NCBI GenBank assembly: GCA_034722995.1
Contig: JAYEOL010000052.1
Location: 1 to 44,567, forward strand
Length of the DNA stretch: 44,567 nucleotides
Source of the DNA: Candidatus Cloacimonadota bacterium
GTDB taxonomy: Bacteria; Cloacimonadota; Cloacimonadia; JGIOTU-2
Direction: 5' to 3'
Below, one piece after another: positions 27,758 to 37,640 of the stretch. Position numbers and translations under genes: made by a program. Below the pieces are notes generated by a model that saw only the letters and a program-made list of their open reading frames with translations, was not told the DNA's origin and ran no database searches. How positions within the stretch are numbered: position 1 is the stretch's first letter; every line of letters begins with the position of its first letter.

Positions 27758-30745
27758 ATGAAAAAAAAAAATTTAACTATCATCCTTGTCGTCTTCATCT
27801 TAGCAAGTTTATCTTTTTCAAATGTTATAGCTGATATGCAGCACTTTGGAAACACTAAACTTGGTGAGAAAGACCACACATGGACAATCGTGGATATAAT
27901 CACTCCTGTTAGTATTCCTCTTGGCCATCTTTATGGATTGGATTATCACGATAGTTATCTATGGGTAGGTGATGATTCTGGTGGGCTAATTTATCAGGTG
28001 GACCCAGCAGATGGCTCAGTTATATCGTCATTTCAGGGTGCACCGGAATCAAATCATGGCTTAGCTTGGGATGGCACTTATTTTTGGGTAGCTGGAGATT
28101 ATCAGGCTGATGGAAATATTTATAAAATGACCCAAGATGGAACTGTTATAGCTACAATTCCAAATCCGGGCGGCGATTATAGTGGAGGATTAAGCTGGCA
28201 TAACGGTTATCTCTGGGTAAGCGTTTATTACCCTAATACTCAGCCGAATATTTATGAAATTGACCCCTCTGATGGTTCAATCGTTGATTCTCTGAGTACG
28301 GTGGGCATTCAGCCGCAAGGACTTGTTTTTCAGGATGATAACACCCTTTGGAACAGTATGGATGACAATGATGATGACCCAGAAAGGTGTACGGCTTATA
28401 ATCCAGCAACAGGTGATACGATTTGGTCTTTCCTTGTTCCTACGACTAAACCACGAGGGCTTGCCTGGGATGGTACATATCTTTACTTAGTTGCAAAACA
28501 AGCTGAAGCAGGTTGGGATCAGGTTATTTATAAAATTCTACTTGATGGTGGCGGAACACCAGAGATAAATATTCCAATTACTAATCATAACTACGGCACA
28601 GTAACAGTTGGCGATTCTGCAACCTGGAATGCCACTGCACAAAATATTGGAACAGCAGATTTAGTAATTGATAATGTATATTTCACAGGATATAATATTT
28701 GTGTTACCTGCCCTCTTGAATTTCCAATAACTATCAATCCTGGAAATCAAGAAGAAATACCATTTATTTATACACCAATAAATCCTGAACCTTTAAACGC
28801 AATTGCAACAATAGAATCTAATGACCCATTACACCCAGAAGTTGATATTACTTTAACAGGAAATGCGGTAAATCCGGGACCAAGTATTTATGTGCCAATA
28901 ACAAGCCATAATTACGGTTTAGTGCGAATCAATGCAATAACCCGCTGGTTTATGGAGATTCAAAACATTGGAGATGAGACCTTAGTTATTGATAGTATTT
29001 ACTGTGACGATACTCACTTTACTGTGGATTCTGATGTAAGTTTTCCAATAAATATCGGCGTTCTTGATACTATTCAAATCGGCGTCTGGTTTAATCCTGA
29101 AGAAGCCATTTTATATGAAGGAACATTGTTTATAGAAAGCAATGACCCTGATAACAATCCATTTGAAGTTACTTTAGAAGGGACTGGCGATGATTCACAA
29201 TATGAAATTGGAGAAACTTTATGGCAATATCATATTACGACCAGCTGGGATAATAGTCCCAAAGCTATTGCTCCCATACAGGACATCAATGGTGATAATA
29301 TTAGCGATGTTATAATTTGTTCAGAAGATAATTATATTCGTTGCTTTAATGGAAATTCTTCTGGAGATGCTGATGTTCTTTGGGAAAAGGAAATTTATTC
29401 AGGTAATATCTATTCATATAGAGGATTGGATATTATAGAAGATATTAATAATGATGATTATCAGGATGTTATTGTTGCCACAACTGGTGGAGATAGATCA
29501 ATAAGAGCAATTTCTGGAAAAACCGGTGTAACAATCTGGGTTCACGATACACATGAATACGGTGGTGGAGGTTGGGTTTATCAGGTAGATTGCAGATATG
29601 ATTATAATAATGATGGAATTCTTGATGTTTTAGCTGCAACAGGTGATGATGCAGATGATACAGGTCCCAAAAGAGTATATTGTCTTGATGGTTTAACCGG
29701 ATTATCAATTTGGGAATACTCATTAGGTGGACCTGGTTTCTCTGTAATTGGAATTGAAGATTGCACAGGTGATGGACAGCCAGATGTATTAGCTGGTGCT
29801 TCTAATGAAGGTGAAACCATAGGTTATGCTTATGGCATTAATGGAACAACAGGTAATATAATTTGGACATATACTACAACCTCTACATCAGTTTGGGCAT
29901 TAGAACAATTAAATGATATCAATGAAGATGGTATTAAAGATGTGATTATCGGTGATTTCTCCGGGCATTTTTATTACCTTGATTCCACAAATGGAACAGC
30001 ACTTCATACCGGTACTGTTGGTGTAGCAATTATACTCCAATTTGTAAAATTAAATGATGTTAATGGCGATGGGAATCCTGATTTTGGAGTTGCTCATAGC
30101 AGTAACAGTATGGTACAAGTGATTGATGGATATTCTGGAGCTTTTGTCTGGTCCCATTCTGTTGCAGACCAACCGTGGAATGCATCCAGAATTGCTGATG
30201 TAAGTGGAGATGGAATTGATGATTTAGTTGTTGGAACTCTTTACTCAAATAATTATGCTTATTTCCTTAATGGAGTAGATGGCTCAGAAATAGAATCTAT
30301 TAGCACAGGAACACCAGTTGATGCAATTGCAGCAATCCCGGATATTGTTGGAGATGGTTCAATGGAAATGGTAGTTGGTGGAAGAAATGGCTGGGTATAT
30401 TGCTATTCTGGTGGACTTGATGCAATAGTTGGTGTTGATGAGCAACAAACCCAGAATGATAATTTTATATTGTTGAAAAATTATCCAAATCCGTTCAGTA
30501 GTTCAACTACAATTTCTTTTAATTTAGCCACAAAACCACACGAAAATGCACAAATAAAAATTTATAATATAAAAGGTCAGTTAATAAAGAATTTCGAACT
30601 CCGAACTCCGAATTCCGAACTTACAAAGATTGAATGGAACGGAAAAGATCAGTCAGGTAATTCTGTTTCAAATGGTGTTTATTTCTATCAATTGGAATCT
30701 AAAAATTATAAATCTGATATTAAGAAAATGATTATACTTCGCTAA
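27758..30745 (+). CDS. Secreted beta-propeller protein with T9SS type A sorting domain
   Basis: A ~995-residue exported protein. A signal peptide ('LTIILVVFILASLSFSNVIA') precedes a propeller-like region (about 45-265, with 'YLWVGDDSGGLIYQVDPADG' and similar repeats). Two ASH/choice-of-anchor-like domains follow (about 270-375 and 378-480, each with 'SNDPxxxP'). FG-GAP/VCBS-like repeats come next, with Asp-rich calcium loops ('DINGDNISDV', 'DCTGDGQPDV', 'DVNGDGNPDF', 'DVSGDGIDDL') to about 885. The C-terminal ~85 residues are a type IX secretion sorting domain beginning at 'LKNYPNPFSSSTTISF'. It is probably surface-attached or released; its binding target is unknown. AAGGAG (27747-27752) is best spaced for the second of two adjacent ATGs. 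Confidence 0.9.
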   Translation: MKKKNLTIILVVFILASLSFSNVIADMQHFGNTKLGEKDHTWTIVDIITPVSIPLGHLYGLDYHDSYLWVGDDSGGLIYQVDPADGSVISSFQGAPESNHGLAWDGTYFWVAGDYQADGNIYKMTQDGTVIATIPNPGGDYSGGLSWHNGYLWVSVYYPNTQPNIYEIDPSDGSIVDSLSTVGIQPQGLVFQDDNTLWNSMDDNDDDPERCTAYNPATGDTIWSFLVPTTKPRGLAWDGTYLYLVAKQAEAGWDQVIYKILLDGGGTPEINIPITNHNYGTVTVGDSATWNATAQNIGTADLVIDNVYFTGYNICVTCPLEFPITINPGNQEEIPFIYTPINPEPLNAIATIESNDPLHPEVDITLTGNAVNPGPSIYVPITSHNYGLVRINAITRWFMEIQNIGDETLVIDSIYCDDTHFTVDSDVSFPINIGVLDTIQIGVWFNPEEAILYEGTLFIESNDPDNNPFEVTLEGTGDDSQYEIGETLWQYHITTSWDNSPKAIAPIQDINGDNISDVIICSEDNYIRCFNGNSSGDADVLWEKEIYSGNIYSYRGLDIIEDINNDDYQDVIVATTGGDRSIRAISGKTGVTIWVHDTHEYGGGGWVYQVDCRYDYNNDGILDVLAATGDDADDTGPKRVYCLDGLTGLSIWEYSLGGPGFSVIGIEDCTGDGQPDVLAGASNEGETIGYAYGINGTTGNIIWTYTTTSTSVWALEQLNDINEDGIKDVIIGDFSGHFYYLDSTNGTALHTGTVGVAIILQFVKLNDVNGDGNPDFGVAHSSNSMVQVIDGYSGAFVWSHSVADQPWNASRIADVSGDGIDDLVVGTLYSNNYAYFLNGVDGSEIESISTGTPVDAIAAIPDIVGDGSMEMVVGGRNGWVYCYSGGLDAIVGVDEQQTQNDNFILLKNYPNPFSSSTTISFNLATKPHENAQIKIYNIKGQLIKNFELRTPNSELTKIEWNGKDQSGNSVSNGVYFYQLESKNYKSDIKKMIILR
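30595..30622 (+). repeat. 7-bp tandem repeat inside the sorting domain
   Basis: Four consecutive units, CGAACTC, CGAACTC, CGAATTC and CGAACTT, encode 'FELRTPNSEL' in the T9SS sorting domain. The unit length is not a multiple of three, so a gain or loss of one unit would shift the reading frame of the last ~40 residues. Confidence 0.85.
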
Positions 30746-30761
30746 TCCCGATGTATCGGGA
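30746..30761. repeat. CCGAT palindrome
   Basis: TCCCGATGTATCGGGA begins one base after the stop codon of the T9SS cargo gene and is one of several near-identical palindromes in the window. Confidence 0.85.
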
Positions 30762-30806
30762 TGTATAATAAATTGTGATAAGATAATAGATTTTGAAATC
30801 ATTCAT

Positions 30807-30836
30807 AGGCGGAATAGAAATATTCCGCCTTTTTAT
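30807..30836 (+). terminator. Rho-independent terminator
   Basis: AGGCGGAATA, loop GAAA, and TATTCCGCCT form a perfect 10-bp stem followed by TTTTATT. It terminates the T9SS cargo transcript and isolates dsbD. The right half (AATATTCCGCCTTTTT) recurs at 32826-32841 beyond dsbD. Confidence 0.92.
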
Positions 30837-30893
30837 TGACATAATAATATTGTATTTTTTGATTTTCCAAAATAATTATTTCTTGGAGAAGAT

Positions 30894-32567
30894 GTGCGGT
30901 ATTGTAAATTTCTAATAATTTTTATAGCGTTGTCTTTATTATTCTCAATTGTAGGTGAATTAAAAGCACAAGATGTAGTTTCTGCAAAAATTGAACCTGA
31001 AACAATCAAAATAGGACAAAAAGGTCAAATTAGTGTTAATTTTTTAATTCCTCCCGGACATCATCAAAGTCTGGAAAAGGATTATTTTTTTATCAAACCT
31101 GAAGAGAGGAGAGGTATACATTTTGAACCTACTATTTATCCAGCCCGTCTTGGCTTGGCAAAGCCGGGACAGGAAGGTAAAAAAGATGATAATGGTATTA
31201 TAAATTATCATAATAAAGTTACATTAACAAAAGAATTTACTATCACTAAAGAGATTAAACCTGGCTTCCACCAGATAAAAGTGATAGCTGGATATCAACT
31301 TTGTGATGATGCTGGTATGTGCCTTTTTCCCGAAGAAGTTGAATTGGTATTACCTGTTATCTTTGGTAGTATCAGCCAAAAAGATAGTATTCCTACTCTA
31401 AAGGAAATAATTTCCACAAAGCATATTACTTCAGACTATGAGTTTAATGAAATAAAGAAATTATTAGATGATTTTGATATTGCAGGTGTTGCAGCAGGAT
31501 ATCAAAAAAGCGATAAGTTTATCTCTTTCTTAGAAAGTGGAACAAATGTGAATTCATCTACTTCAAATCTATTTGCTGGCAAAAGTATTTGGTTGATTAT
31601 TCTTCTTATTTTAATTGGAGGCATAGCACTTAATCTTACTCCCTGTGTTTTGCCGATGATACCAATTACAATCGCTGTGCTTGGAGCTGGAACCCAGGCA
31701 GAATCAAAAAAGAGAGGATTTTTAATTGGAGGAATATATGGATTTGGAATGACATTAGCCTATGGAACGCTGGGGTTAATCGTTGTGCTTACTGGATCGC
31801 AATTTGGCACTATAAATTCTTCTCCCTGGTTTAATATTATAATTGCAGCTGTTTTCATTCTTCTTGCACTTGCTATGTTTGATATTATTCCAATAGATTT
31901 CTCAAAATTTAGAAGCGGCAATATACAAGGAAAAGGTAGAGGAAAGTTTATAACTGTTTTTGTGCTGGGTATTATTGCAGCAATACTTGCAGGTGCATGT
32001 GTCGCCCCTGTCCTGATTTCTGTCATTTTGTATTCTACAACGCTTTATGCCAAAGGAAATTCGGCAGGACTATTGCTACCATTTTTACTTGGAGCAGGAA
32101 TGGCAATCCCCTGGCCATTTGCTGGTGCTGGTCTTTCATTCCTTCCTAAACCTGGGAAATGGATGGAATTGGTTAAATATATTTTTGGTGTTATTATTTT
32201 TATTATAGCAATTTATTACGGTTATACAGGAGTAAAGATATTTCAGAATAGAATGAAGCCTGTAGAACAGGTTGCAGTCACCAAAGAAAAATCCACTCTT
32301 CCATGGACATATTCACTTACTGAAGGACTGGAAAAAGCAAGAAAAGAAGGAAAACCCATTATGATTGATTTCTGGGCTACATGGTGCAAAAACTGTTTAG
32401 TAATGGATGCTACAACATTCAAAGCTGAAAAGGTTGTTAAAAAACTTGATGATTTCATTGTTGTTAAATATAAAGCAGAAAATCTTAAAAAATCTCCAAC
32501 AAAAGAAATTCTTGATTATTTTGGAGTGATTGGACTACCGACTTATGTTATGCTTATTCCGAAATAA
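30894..32567 (+). CDS. dsbD: Thiol:disulfide interchange protein DsbD
   Basis: Carries reducing electrons from cytoplasmic thioredoxin across the inner membrane to periplasmic thiol proteins. The 557 residues have the full three-part layout. After the signal peptide comes the periplasmic alpha domain with Cys137 and Cys143 ('YQLCDDAGMCLFP'). The CcdA-like membrane domain has Cys251 ('LTPCVLPMIP') and Cys369 ('GACVAPVL'). The C-terminal thioredoxin-like gamma domain has 'WATWCKNC' (Cys498/Cys501). The start is GTG at 30894: TTGGAGAA lies just upstream, and the ATG two bases earlier is in a frame that stops after seven codons. It is monocistronic, behind a strong terminator. Confidence 0.95.
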   Translation: MRYCKFLIIFIALSLLFSIVGELKAQDVVSAKIEPETIKIGQKGQISVNFLIPPGHHQSLEKDYFFIKPEERRGIHFEPTIYPARLGLAKPGQEGKKDDNGIINYHNKVTLTKEFTITKEIKPGFHQIKVIAGYQLCDDAGMCLFPEEVELVLPVIFGSISQKDSIPTLKEIISTKHITSDYEFNEIKKLLDDFDIAGVAAGYQKSDKFISFLESGTNVNSSTSNLFAGKSIWLIILLILIGGIALNLTPCVLPMIPITIAVLGAGTQAESKKRGFLIGGIYGFGMTLAYGTLGLIVVLTGSQFGTINSSPWFNIIIAAVFILLALAMFDIIPIDFSKFRSGNIQGKGRGKFITVFVLGIIAAILAGACVAPVLISVILYSTTLYAKGNSAGLLLPFLLGAGMAIPWPFAGAGLSFLPKPGKWMELVKYIFGVIIFIIAIYYGYTGVKIFQNRMKPVEQVAVTKEKSTLPWTYSLTEGLEKARKEGKPIMIDFWATWCKNCLVMDATTFKAEKVVKKLDDFIVVKYKAENLKKSPTKEILDYFGVIGLPTYVMLIPK

Positions 32568-32593
32568 AATGAATTTACTATAAATTGTTTCAC

Positions 32594-32747
32594 AAAGTAA
32601 AAAATGGGTTCTGCAAAATATGGAAAATTCACCTAACTTGTCATTCCCGTGTAGACGGGAATCCAGTAGGAATAAAGGTTTGTGGATTCCCAATCAAGTT
32701 GGGAATGACACGCGAATGCTATTTTGCAGAACGCATAAAGTAAAAAA
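32594..32747. mobile_element. TIR-bounded repeat element, copy 2
   Basis: Termini TGGGTTCTGCAAAATA (32605-32620) and TATTTTGCAGAACGCA (32720-32735) are inverted repeats matching at 15 of 16 positions. The right end is identical to that of the element at 15779-16071. AAAGTAAAAAA occurs exactly on both outer sides (32594-32604 and 32737-32747). The interior contains a CATTCCCGTGTAGACGGGAATCC hairpin-type unit and an inverted GGATTCCC...GGGAATGACA, and no gene. The remainder of the 32568-32986 spacer contains a half-terminator copy at 32826-32841. Confidence 0.6.
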
Positions 32748-32943
32748 GATATGGAGAAATATGGAATAAATTTATTGACGGTTTTTAGCAAAAATTAACA
32801 GTTTTTAAAAAAATGATAGAGTAAGAATATTCCGCCTTTTTTCTATTAGCATCACTATTTTTTGAAGGAAGTTATCAAGATATTCTATAATATTTGACAA
32901 AAAATTATTAATCAACAAATTTAACTAAAAGCAGAGCAAGTTA

Positions 32944-32968
32944 GCTCCGATTAATCGGAGCATTTTTT
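32944..32968 (+). terminator. Leader hairpin with T-run upstream of rimP
   Basis: GCTCCGATTAATCGGAGC (32944-32961) is a perfect palindrome followed by ATTTTTT, 18 bases before the rimP start. It is terminator-shaped and lies in the presumed 5' leader of the rimP-nusA-infB operon, where an attenuator would be meaningful. A TTGACA is seen at 32894-32899, but I find no convincing -10 partner. Confidence 0.6.
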
Positions 32969-32986
32969 GTATGAAAAAAATATAGT

Positions 32987-33478
32987 ATGAAAAATAATGA
33001 AATTTTAGAAGATATTATTAAAAAAGTATGCAAGAAAATGAATGTGCAACTCTATGATTGGAAATTAAGAGGAATTCGTAGTAATCAGTCTCTGGTCGTC
33101 TATATAACCCGGAAAGATGGTGTAACTTTGCATGACTGCCAGAGAGTTAGTCAGGAGATTGAGGATGAATTGGATATGAGAGACATATTTGATTCAAGAT
33201 ATGTTTTGGAAGTTTCTTCTCCTGGACTTAGTAGAAATTTGAATACTCTTCAGCATTTTATTGATGCTGTAGATGAACTGGTTAAGGTTAAATATCTGAA
33301 TAATAAGAATAAAATAGAGACAGTAAAAGGTATTCTTGCATCGGCTGATGAATGCTCTATCTCTATTAAATTAGATGAGAAAAAAAATATTAATTTATTT
33401 TATGAGCAGGTAAAAAACGCAAGAACAGTTTTTAACTGGACCGCTGAATTCTCTAAAAAAGAAAGTAAAAAGAATTAG
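32987..33478 (+). CDS. rimP: Ribosome maturation factor RimP
   Basis: Assists assembly of the 30S ribosomal subunit. The 163-residue protein shows the two-domain RimP pattern: 'VTLHDCQRVSQEIEDELD', 'YVLEVSSPGLSRNL' (the family hallmark), and a C-terminal SH3-like beta domain. It is the first gene of the long operon and is followed by nusA after 8 bases, the standard order. Confidence 0.95.
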   Translation: MKNNEILEDIIKKVCKKMNVQLYDWKLRGIRSNQSLVVYITRKDGVTLHDCQRVSQEIEDELDMRDIFDSRYVLEVSSPGLSRNLNTLQHFIDAVDELVKVKYLNNKNKIETVKGILASADECSISIKLDEKKNINLFYEQVKNARTVFNWTAEFSKKESKKN

Positions 33479-33486
33479 GGAGCAAA

Positions 33487-34722
33487 ATGGGATTTAATTT
33501 GATTGCAATTATTGATGAATTTGCAAGGCTTAAACAGATAAAAAAAGAAGTTATTGCAGATATTATTAAAGATAGTTTAGAAGCAACATTATCAAAGAAA
33601 TTAAATCCAGATTGTAAACTATCTGTTGAAATTGATTTTGAGGAGAACAAAGTAGTTGCCAGATTATTAGCAAAGGTAGTTGAAGAAGTTAAGAAAAATT
33701 TTGATGAAATCAATCTTAAAGATGCTCAAAAGATTATTCCAACCGCACAGGATGATGATTATATTCCAGTTGAAATTCCTATTACTGAATTTGGCAGGAA
33801 AACAATTCAATCGGCAAGACAGGCTATTATTACCAAGATAAGGGAGTCAGAAACTGAAAAAATCAAAGTTGATTATGAAAAACAGAAAGGACAAATTGTA
33901 TCAGGTATTGTAAAAAAAGTGGAATATAATGGTTATATCGTTGATATAGGTTTCACAGAAGGGCTACTCCCAACCGAAGAGCAAGTTGAGACTGAATTTT
34001 ATAAAATCGGTGATTATATTAAGGCATATATTGCTAATATTAGACATCAAAAAGGAAGAGTAAGGGTAATACTTTCAAGGAGGAGACCAGAGTTTATTAT
34101 AAAATTATTTGAAAGTGAGATTCCAGAAATTTTGGACGGGGATGTTGTGATTAAGAAAATCGTAAGAGAGCCAGGATATAGAACCAAAGTTGCTGTTTAT
34201 AGTACTAACAAGAATATTGATGCATTTGGAAGTTGTGTTGGGCCAAAAGGTATGAGAATAGAAGAGATAAAAAGGGAACTTCACGGAGAACAGGTTGATA
34301 TAATTGTTTGGAGTGAAAATCATGAGCAACTCATTAAGAATAGTATTGGAAGTGAGTTGGTAAAAAGGGTCTATTTAGCTGATAAAGGGAAATTCGCCCA
34401 AATAATTACTGATGAAAAAAACAAAAATATTGCAATTGGCAAAGGTGGTAAAAATATCAAATTAGCCGCAAAACTTACTAATTATAAATTGGATGTTTTA
34501 TTAGAAGATGAATATGAAGAAATCTCAGCTAATGAACGCAGAATTACAAGCACAGTCTTTGAACTTGAAGGTGTTACTGAAAACATTGGAATGATATTAC
34601 ATAATGCAGGTTATACCTCTGTTCAAGACATCCATCTTGCTTCTATGCAAGAACTTTGCCAGATTGAAGGAATTGGTGTAAAAATAGCTGAAAAAATTAA
34701 AGAGTCTGCCAGGTATTTTTAA
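33487..34722 (+). CDS. nusA: Transcription elongation/termination factor NusA
   Basis: Binds RNA polymerase and RNA to modulate pausing, termination and antitermination. The 411 residues contain the N-terminal polymerase-binding domain (to about 130), an S1 domain ('GQIVSGIVKKVEYNGYIVDIG', about 137-200), KH1 and KH2 (with 'SCVGPKGMRIEEI' and 'AIGKGGKNIKLAAKLT') and a short C-terminal helix-hairpin-helix segment ('LCQIEGIGVKIAEKI'). It lacks the two long acidic repeats of E. coli NusA. Confidence 0.96.
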   Translation: MGFNLIAIIDEFARLKQIKKEVIADIIKDSLEATLSKKLNPDCKLSVEIDFEENKVVARLLAKVVEEVKKNFDEINLKDAQKIIPTAQDDDYIPVEIPITEFGRKTIQSARQAIITKIRESETEKIKVDYEKQKGQIVSGIVKKVEYNGYIVDIGFTEGLLPTEEQVETEFYKIGDYIKAYIANIRHQKGRVRVILSRRRPEFIIKLFESEIPEILDGDVVIKKIVREPGYRTKVAVYSTNKNIDAFGSCVGPKGMRIEEIKRELHGEQVDIIVWSENHEQLIKNSIGSELVKRVYLADKGKFAQIITDEKNKNIAIGKGGKNIKLAAKLTNYKLDVLLEDEYEEISANERRITSTVFELEGVTENIGMILHNAGYTSVQDIHLASMQELCQIEGIGVKIAEKIKESARYF

Positions 34723-34791
34723 CCCTGTTAAAATAGGCTAAATTCAAATATATGAAAGTAATAATTCAGATAAGAGTTCTAACAGGGCGAG

Positions 34792-35013
34792 ATGGTGAAT
34801 AAAGCAAGTAATGCAGGACATATTCCAAAGCGGACTTGCGTTATCTGCAAAAGAAAAAGAGAGAAATCAAATTTAGCAAGATTTGTAATAAAAAATGATT
34901 CTATTGTTTTCTATTACAAACAAAAAATGCATGGCAGAGGATATTATTGTTGTTCAGATGTAAATTGTATGAATAAACTTGAAAAATGGATGAAAAAAAG
35001 AAAGAAAAAATAA
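34792..35013 (+). CDS. ylxR: YlxR (DUF448) RNA-binding protein
   Basis: A 73-residue basic protein with 'RTCVICKRKREKSNLARFV' and 'GRGYYCCSDVNCMNKLEK', the YlxR/DUF448 signature. It is conserved between nusA and infB in many bacteria and has been linked to RNase P RNA regulation in other organisms. The gene overlaps ylxQ by 28 bases. Confidence 0.88.
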   Translation: MVNKASNAGHIPKRTCVICKRKREKSNLARFVIKNDSIVFYYKQKMHGRGYYCCSDVNCMNKLEKWMKKRKKK

Positions 35014-35297
35014 TTAACTTATTAAGACTGGCAAGAAAGGCTAAAGCAGTTGCTTTCGGCAGAATAGCAGTGAAAAAGAGCATTGCCGGCAGTAACACCA
35101 GCTTGATATTTTCAGGAAAGAGGAATAGTAATTTTCTACGACGAAACTGTGAGATATGTAAGCAAAAAGGTATTCAAATTTCCTACCTTTTTCCCGATGA
35201 AGAATTAAGTAAGATTTTTGGCAGACAAAAATTGACATTAGTAGCTATTAATAACAAAGACTTTACCAAAGGTATTAAGATAATTTTAGATAGTTGA
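34986..35297 (+). CDS. ylxQ: L7Ae/YlxQ family RNA-binding protein
   Basis: A 103-residue L7Ae/L30e-fold protein with 'INLLRLARKAKAVAFGRIAVKKSI' and 'FGRQKLTLVAINNKDFTKGI', typical of YlxQ, a probable kink-turn RNA binder associated with the ribosome. The start lies inside the end of ylxR in another frame, implying translational coupling. Confidence 0.85.
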   Translation: MDEKKKEKIINLLRLARKAKAVAFGRIAVKKSIAGSNTSLIFSGKRNSNFLRRNCEICKQKGIQISYLFPDEELSKIFGRQKLTLVAINNKDFTKGIKIILDS

Positions 35298-35306
35298 AGG
35301 AAATAA

Positions 35307-37631
35307 ATGGATCAAATAAGAGTTTATGAGTTTGCGCGAGAATTAAAAATTTCCCCACAAGCATTGATGTCAATTCTAAGGGATATGAAAGTGGTGGTAA
35401 AAAGCCATATGAGCTATATTGATGAAAAGTCTGTTGAAAAGATTCAGAAAATGTTTTCTGAGCAAATGAAAGCCGCAAGCACAAGACAAAAGCAAAGAAA
35501 AAGCTATCAGGAGCAGTTGCGTTCTAAAAGATTTAAAGAGTCTAGAAAATATGAAAGAGCAGAGGTTGCTGGTACTGAAACTAAAATCCCAAAAGAACCA
35601 TCAAAAAAGACAGAGACCGCAAAACCATCTCCTAAAACAACAAAGGTAAAGGAAACACCATCCATATCAGAAAAGAGGCCTTATCCATCAAAACCTGCAA
35701 AAGAGAAGAAAAAAGAAAAAGTTAGATATAAAGACAAGAAAGCAAGACTTCGTGAAGAACGAGAAAGAAAATTTTTTGACCAGCAACAAATAAAAGGAAA
35801 TATTAAAGCAACGCTTACAAAAGATGTAAAAGTAAAAAAGCGTAAGAAAGGAAAAATAGCAGGAGAACAGAAAACGCAAAAAATTGTAATTAGCGAATTT
35901 ACTTCAGCTTCTGAATTAGCGAAAATTATGGGTAAAAATCCAATTGAGATTGTTGCCAAATTTATGGAGCTTGGGAAAATGATTACGATCAATCAAAGAT
36001 TGGATAAAGATTCATTAATAATGATCTGTGATGAATTCAATTTTGAAGTTGAATTTGCTGAGCAATACGGAAGGGATATTTTGTCTTTAGAACGAAAAGA
36101 GACAAAGAAAGAAAAAATAAAAATACGACCACCAGTAGTTGCTGTTATGGGTCATGTTGACCACGGGAAGACATCAATACTTGATTGCATAAGGAAAAGT
36201 AATGTTATTGCTGGTGAGGCTGGTGGAATAACTCAGCATATAGGAGCATATCAAGTAGAATTTCAGAATAAAAAAATTACTTTTATTGATACACCAGGTC
36301 ATGAAGCTTTCACTGCTATGCGAGCCAGAGGTGCAGATATTACTGATATTGCTATAATTGTAATAGCCGCTGATGATGGGGTTATGCCCCAAACAATTGA
36401 AGCGATTGACCATGCAAAAGCCGCTGATATACCTTTAATTATAGCAATTAATAAAATTGATTTGCCCAATGCAGACCCAGAGAAAGTAAAAATTCAACTC
36501 GGAAAGCAAAATGTTAGATTGCAAGGTTGGGGTGGGCCTGTAGAGTATGTTGAATGTTCTGCGAAAACCGGAGAAGGAATTGATAATTTGTTAGACACAG
36601 TTCTCTTAGTTGCTGAGGTTGAAGAATTATCAGCAAGGTATTCAGGTAATGCAGAAGGGGTTGTTGTTGAGGCAAAATTGGACAAAGGCAAGGGACCAGT
36701 AGCTACAATATTGGTGCAAAATGCTGTTTTAAAAACTGGTGATTTTGTAATATGCGGTGCTCAATTTGGAAAAATTCGGTTACTGCTTGATGAACGGGGG
36801 CAACCTGTGCCTATTTGCTATCCATCTGGAGTTATTCAGATTTTAGGTTTAAATGGAATTCCACAAGCGGGTGATACTCTAAATGTTGTGCGTGATGAAA
36901 AAATTGCAAGAGATATAACATCTAAAAGACAATACATTATTAGACAACGACAGATAGCAAGTGGCAAAGGTGTAACTTTGGATAATCTCTTTGACCGAAT
37001 TCAGCAAAGCGAGTTGAATGTCCTTAATGTTATCGTAAAAGCAGACACAGATGGTTCCGTTGAAGCGATTTGCGATGCTCTTCAAAAAATACAATCTAAA
37101 GAGATAAAAGTCAATATTGTTCACAAAGCAGTTGGCGGAATCGTTGAGGCTGATGCAGACCTCGCAGCTGCTTCAAACGCAATTGTTATCGGCTTTCATG
37201 TCCGTCCAAATGCTGAAGCAAGAAAATCTGCTGAACTCAATAAGGTTGAAATACGATTATATGATGTTATTTTTGAAGCAATTGATGATGTGAAAAAATC
37301 CCTTGAAGGTTTACTGGCACCTGTCATTCATGAAGAAATTATTGGGACAGCAAAGGTTAAGCAAATTTTCAAAATATCTAAAGTTGGCGTTGTCGCCGGA
37401 TGTTATGTAACAGAAGGGAAAATTATTAATGGTGCCTTTGTAAGACTTTTCCGTGAAGAAATCAAAATTTACGAAGGGAGAATAGCCTCTCTTAAAAGAT
37501 TTCAGAATGAAGTAAAAGAAGTTCACGAAGGTCAAGAGTGTGGAATCGTTATTGAAAACTTTAATGACATCAAGGTTGATGATATCATAGAAGCTTATAT
37601 AAAAACAGAAGAAAGAAAAAAAATAGAATAA
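35307..37631 (+). CDS. infB: Translation initiation factor IF-2
   Basis: GTPase that brings initiator tRNA to the 30S subunit. The 774 residues comprise an N-terminal IF2N motif ('[20 protein letters not shown]'), a Lys/Arg/Glu-rich linker (about 50-190), a second IF2N ('[22 protein letters not shown]'), the G domain from about 277 with 'GHVDHGKTS', 'DTPGHEAF' and 'NKIDLP', then domains II-IV with '[10 protein letters not shown]' and '[19 protein letters not shown]'. It is full length with all GTPase motifs intact. Confidence 0.97.
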   Translation: MDQIRVYEFARELKISPQALMSILRDMKVVVKSHMSYIDEKSVEKIQKMFSEQMKAASTRQKQRKSYQEQLRSKRFKESRKYERAEVAGTETKIPKEPSKKTETAKPSPKTTKVKETPSISEKRPYPSKPAKEKKKEKVRYKDKKARLREERERKFFDQQQIKGNIKATLTKDVKVKKRKKGKIAGEQKTQKIVISEFTSASELAKIMGKNPIEIVAKFMELGKMITINQRLDKDSLIMICDEFNFEVEFAEQYGRDILSLERKETKKEKIKIRPPVVAVMGHVDHGKTSILDCIRKSNVIAGEAGGITQHIGAYQVEFQNKKITFIDTPGHEAFTAMRARGADITDIAIIVIAADDGVMPQTIEAIDHAKAADIPLIIAINKIDLPNADPEKVKIQLGKQNVRLQGWGGPVEYVECSAKTGEGIDNLLDTVLLVAEVEELSARYSGNAEGVVVEAKLDKGKGPVATILVQNAVLKTGDFVICGAQFGKIRLLLDERGQPVPICYPSGVIQILGLNGIPQAGDTLNVVRDEKIARDITSKRQYIIRQRQIASGKGVTLDNLFDRIQQSELNVLNVIVKADTDGSVEAICDALQKIQSKEIKVNIVHKAVGGIVEADADLAAASNAIVIGFHVRPNAEARKSAELNKVEIRLYDVIFEAIDDVKKSLEGLLAPVIHEEIIGTAKVKQIFKISKVGVVAGCYVTEGKIINGAFVRLFREEIKIYEGRIASLKRFQNEVKEVHEGQECGIVIENFNDIKVDDIIEAYIKTEERKKIE

Positions 37632-37640
37632 CCTAAATTA

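Noticed and set aside
30894-30917. ATG at 30892 as start of dsbD
   Set aside because: That frame stops after seven codons; the GTG at 30894 is in the dsbD frame and well placed behind GGAGA.
32894-32926. Promoter for the rimP operon
   Set aside because: TTGACA is present, but no convincing -10 box lies at 16-18 bases; the only candidate (TAACTA) is too far away.
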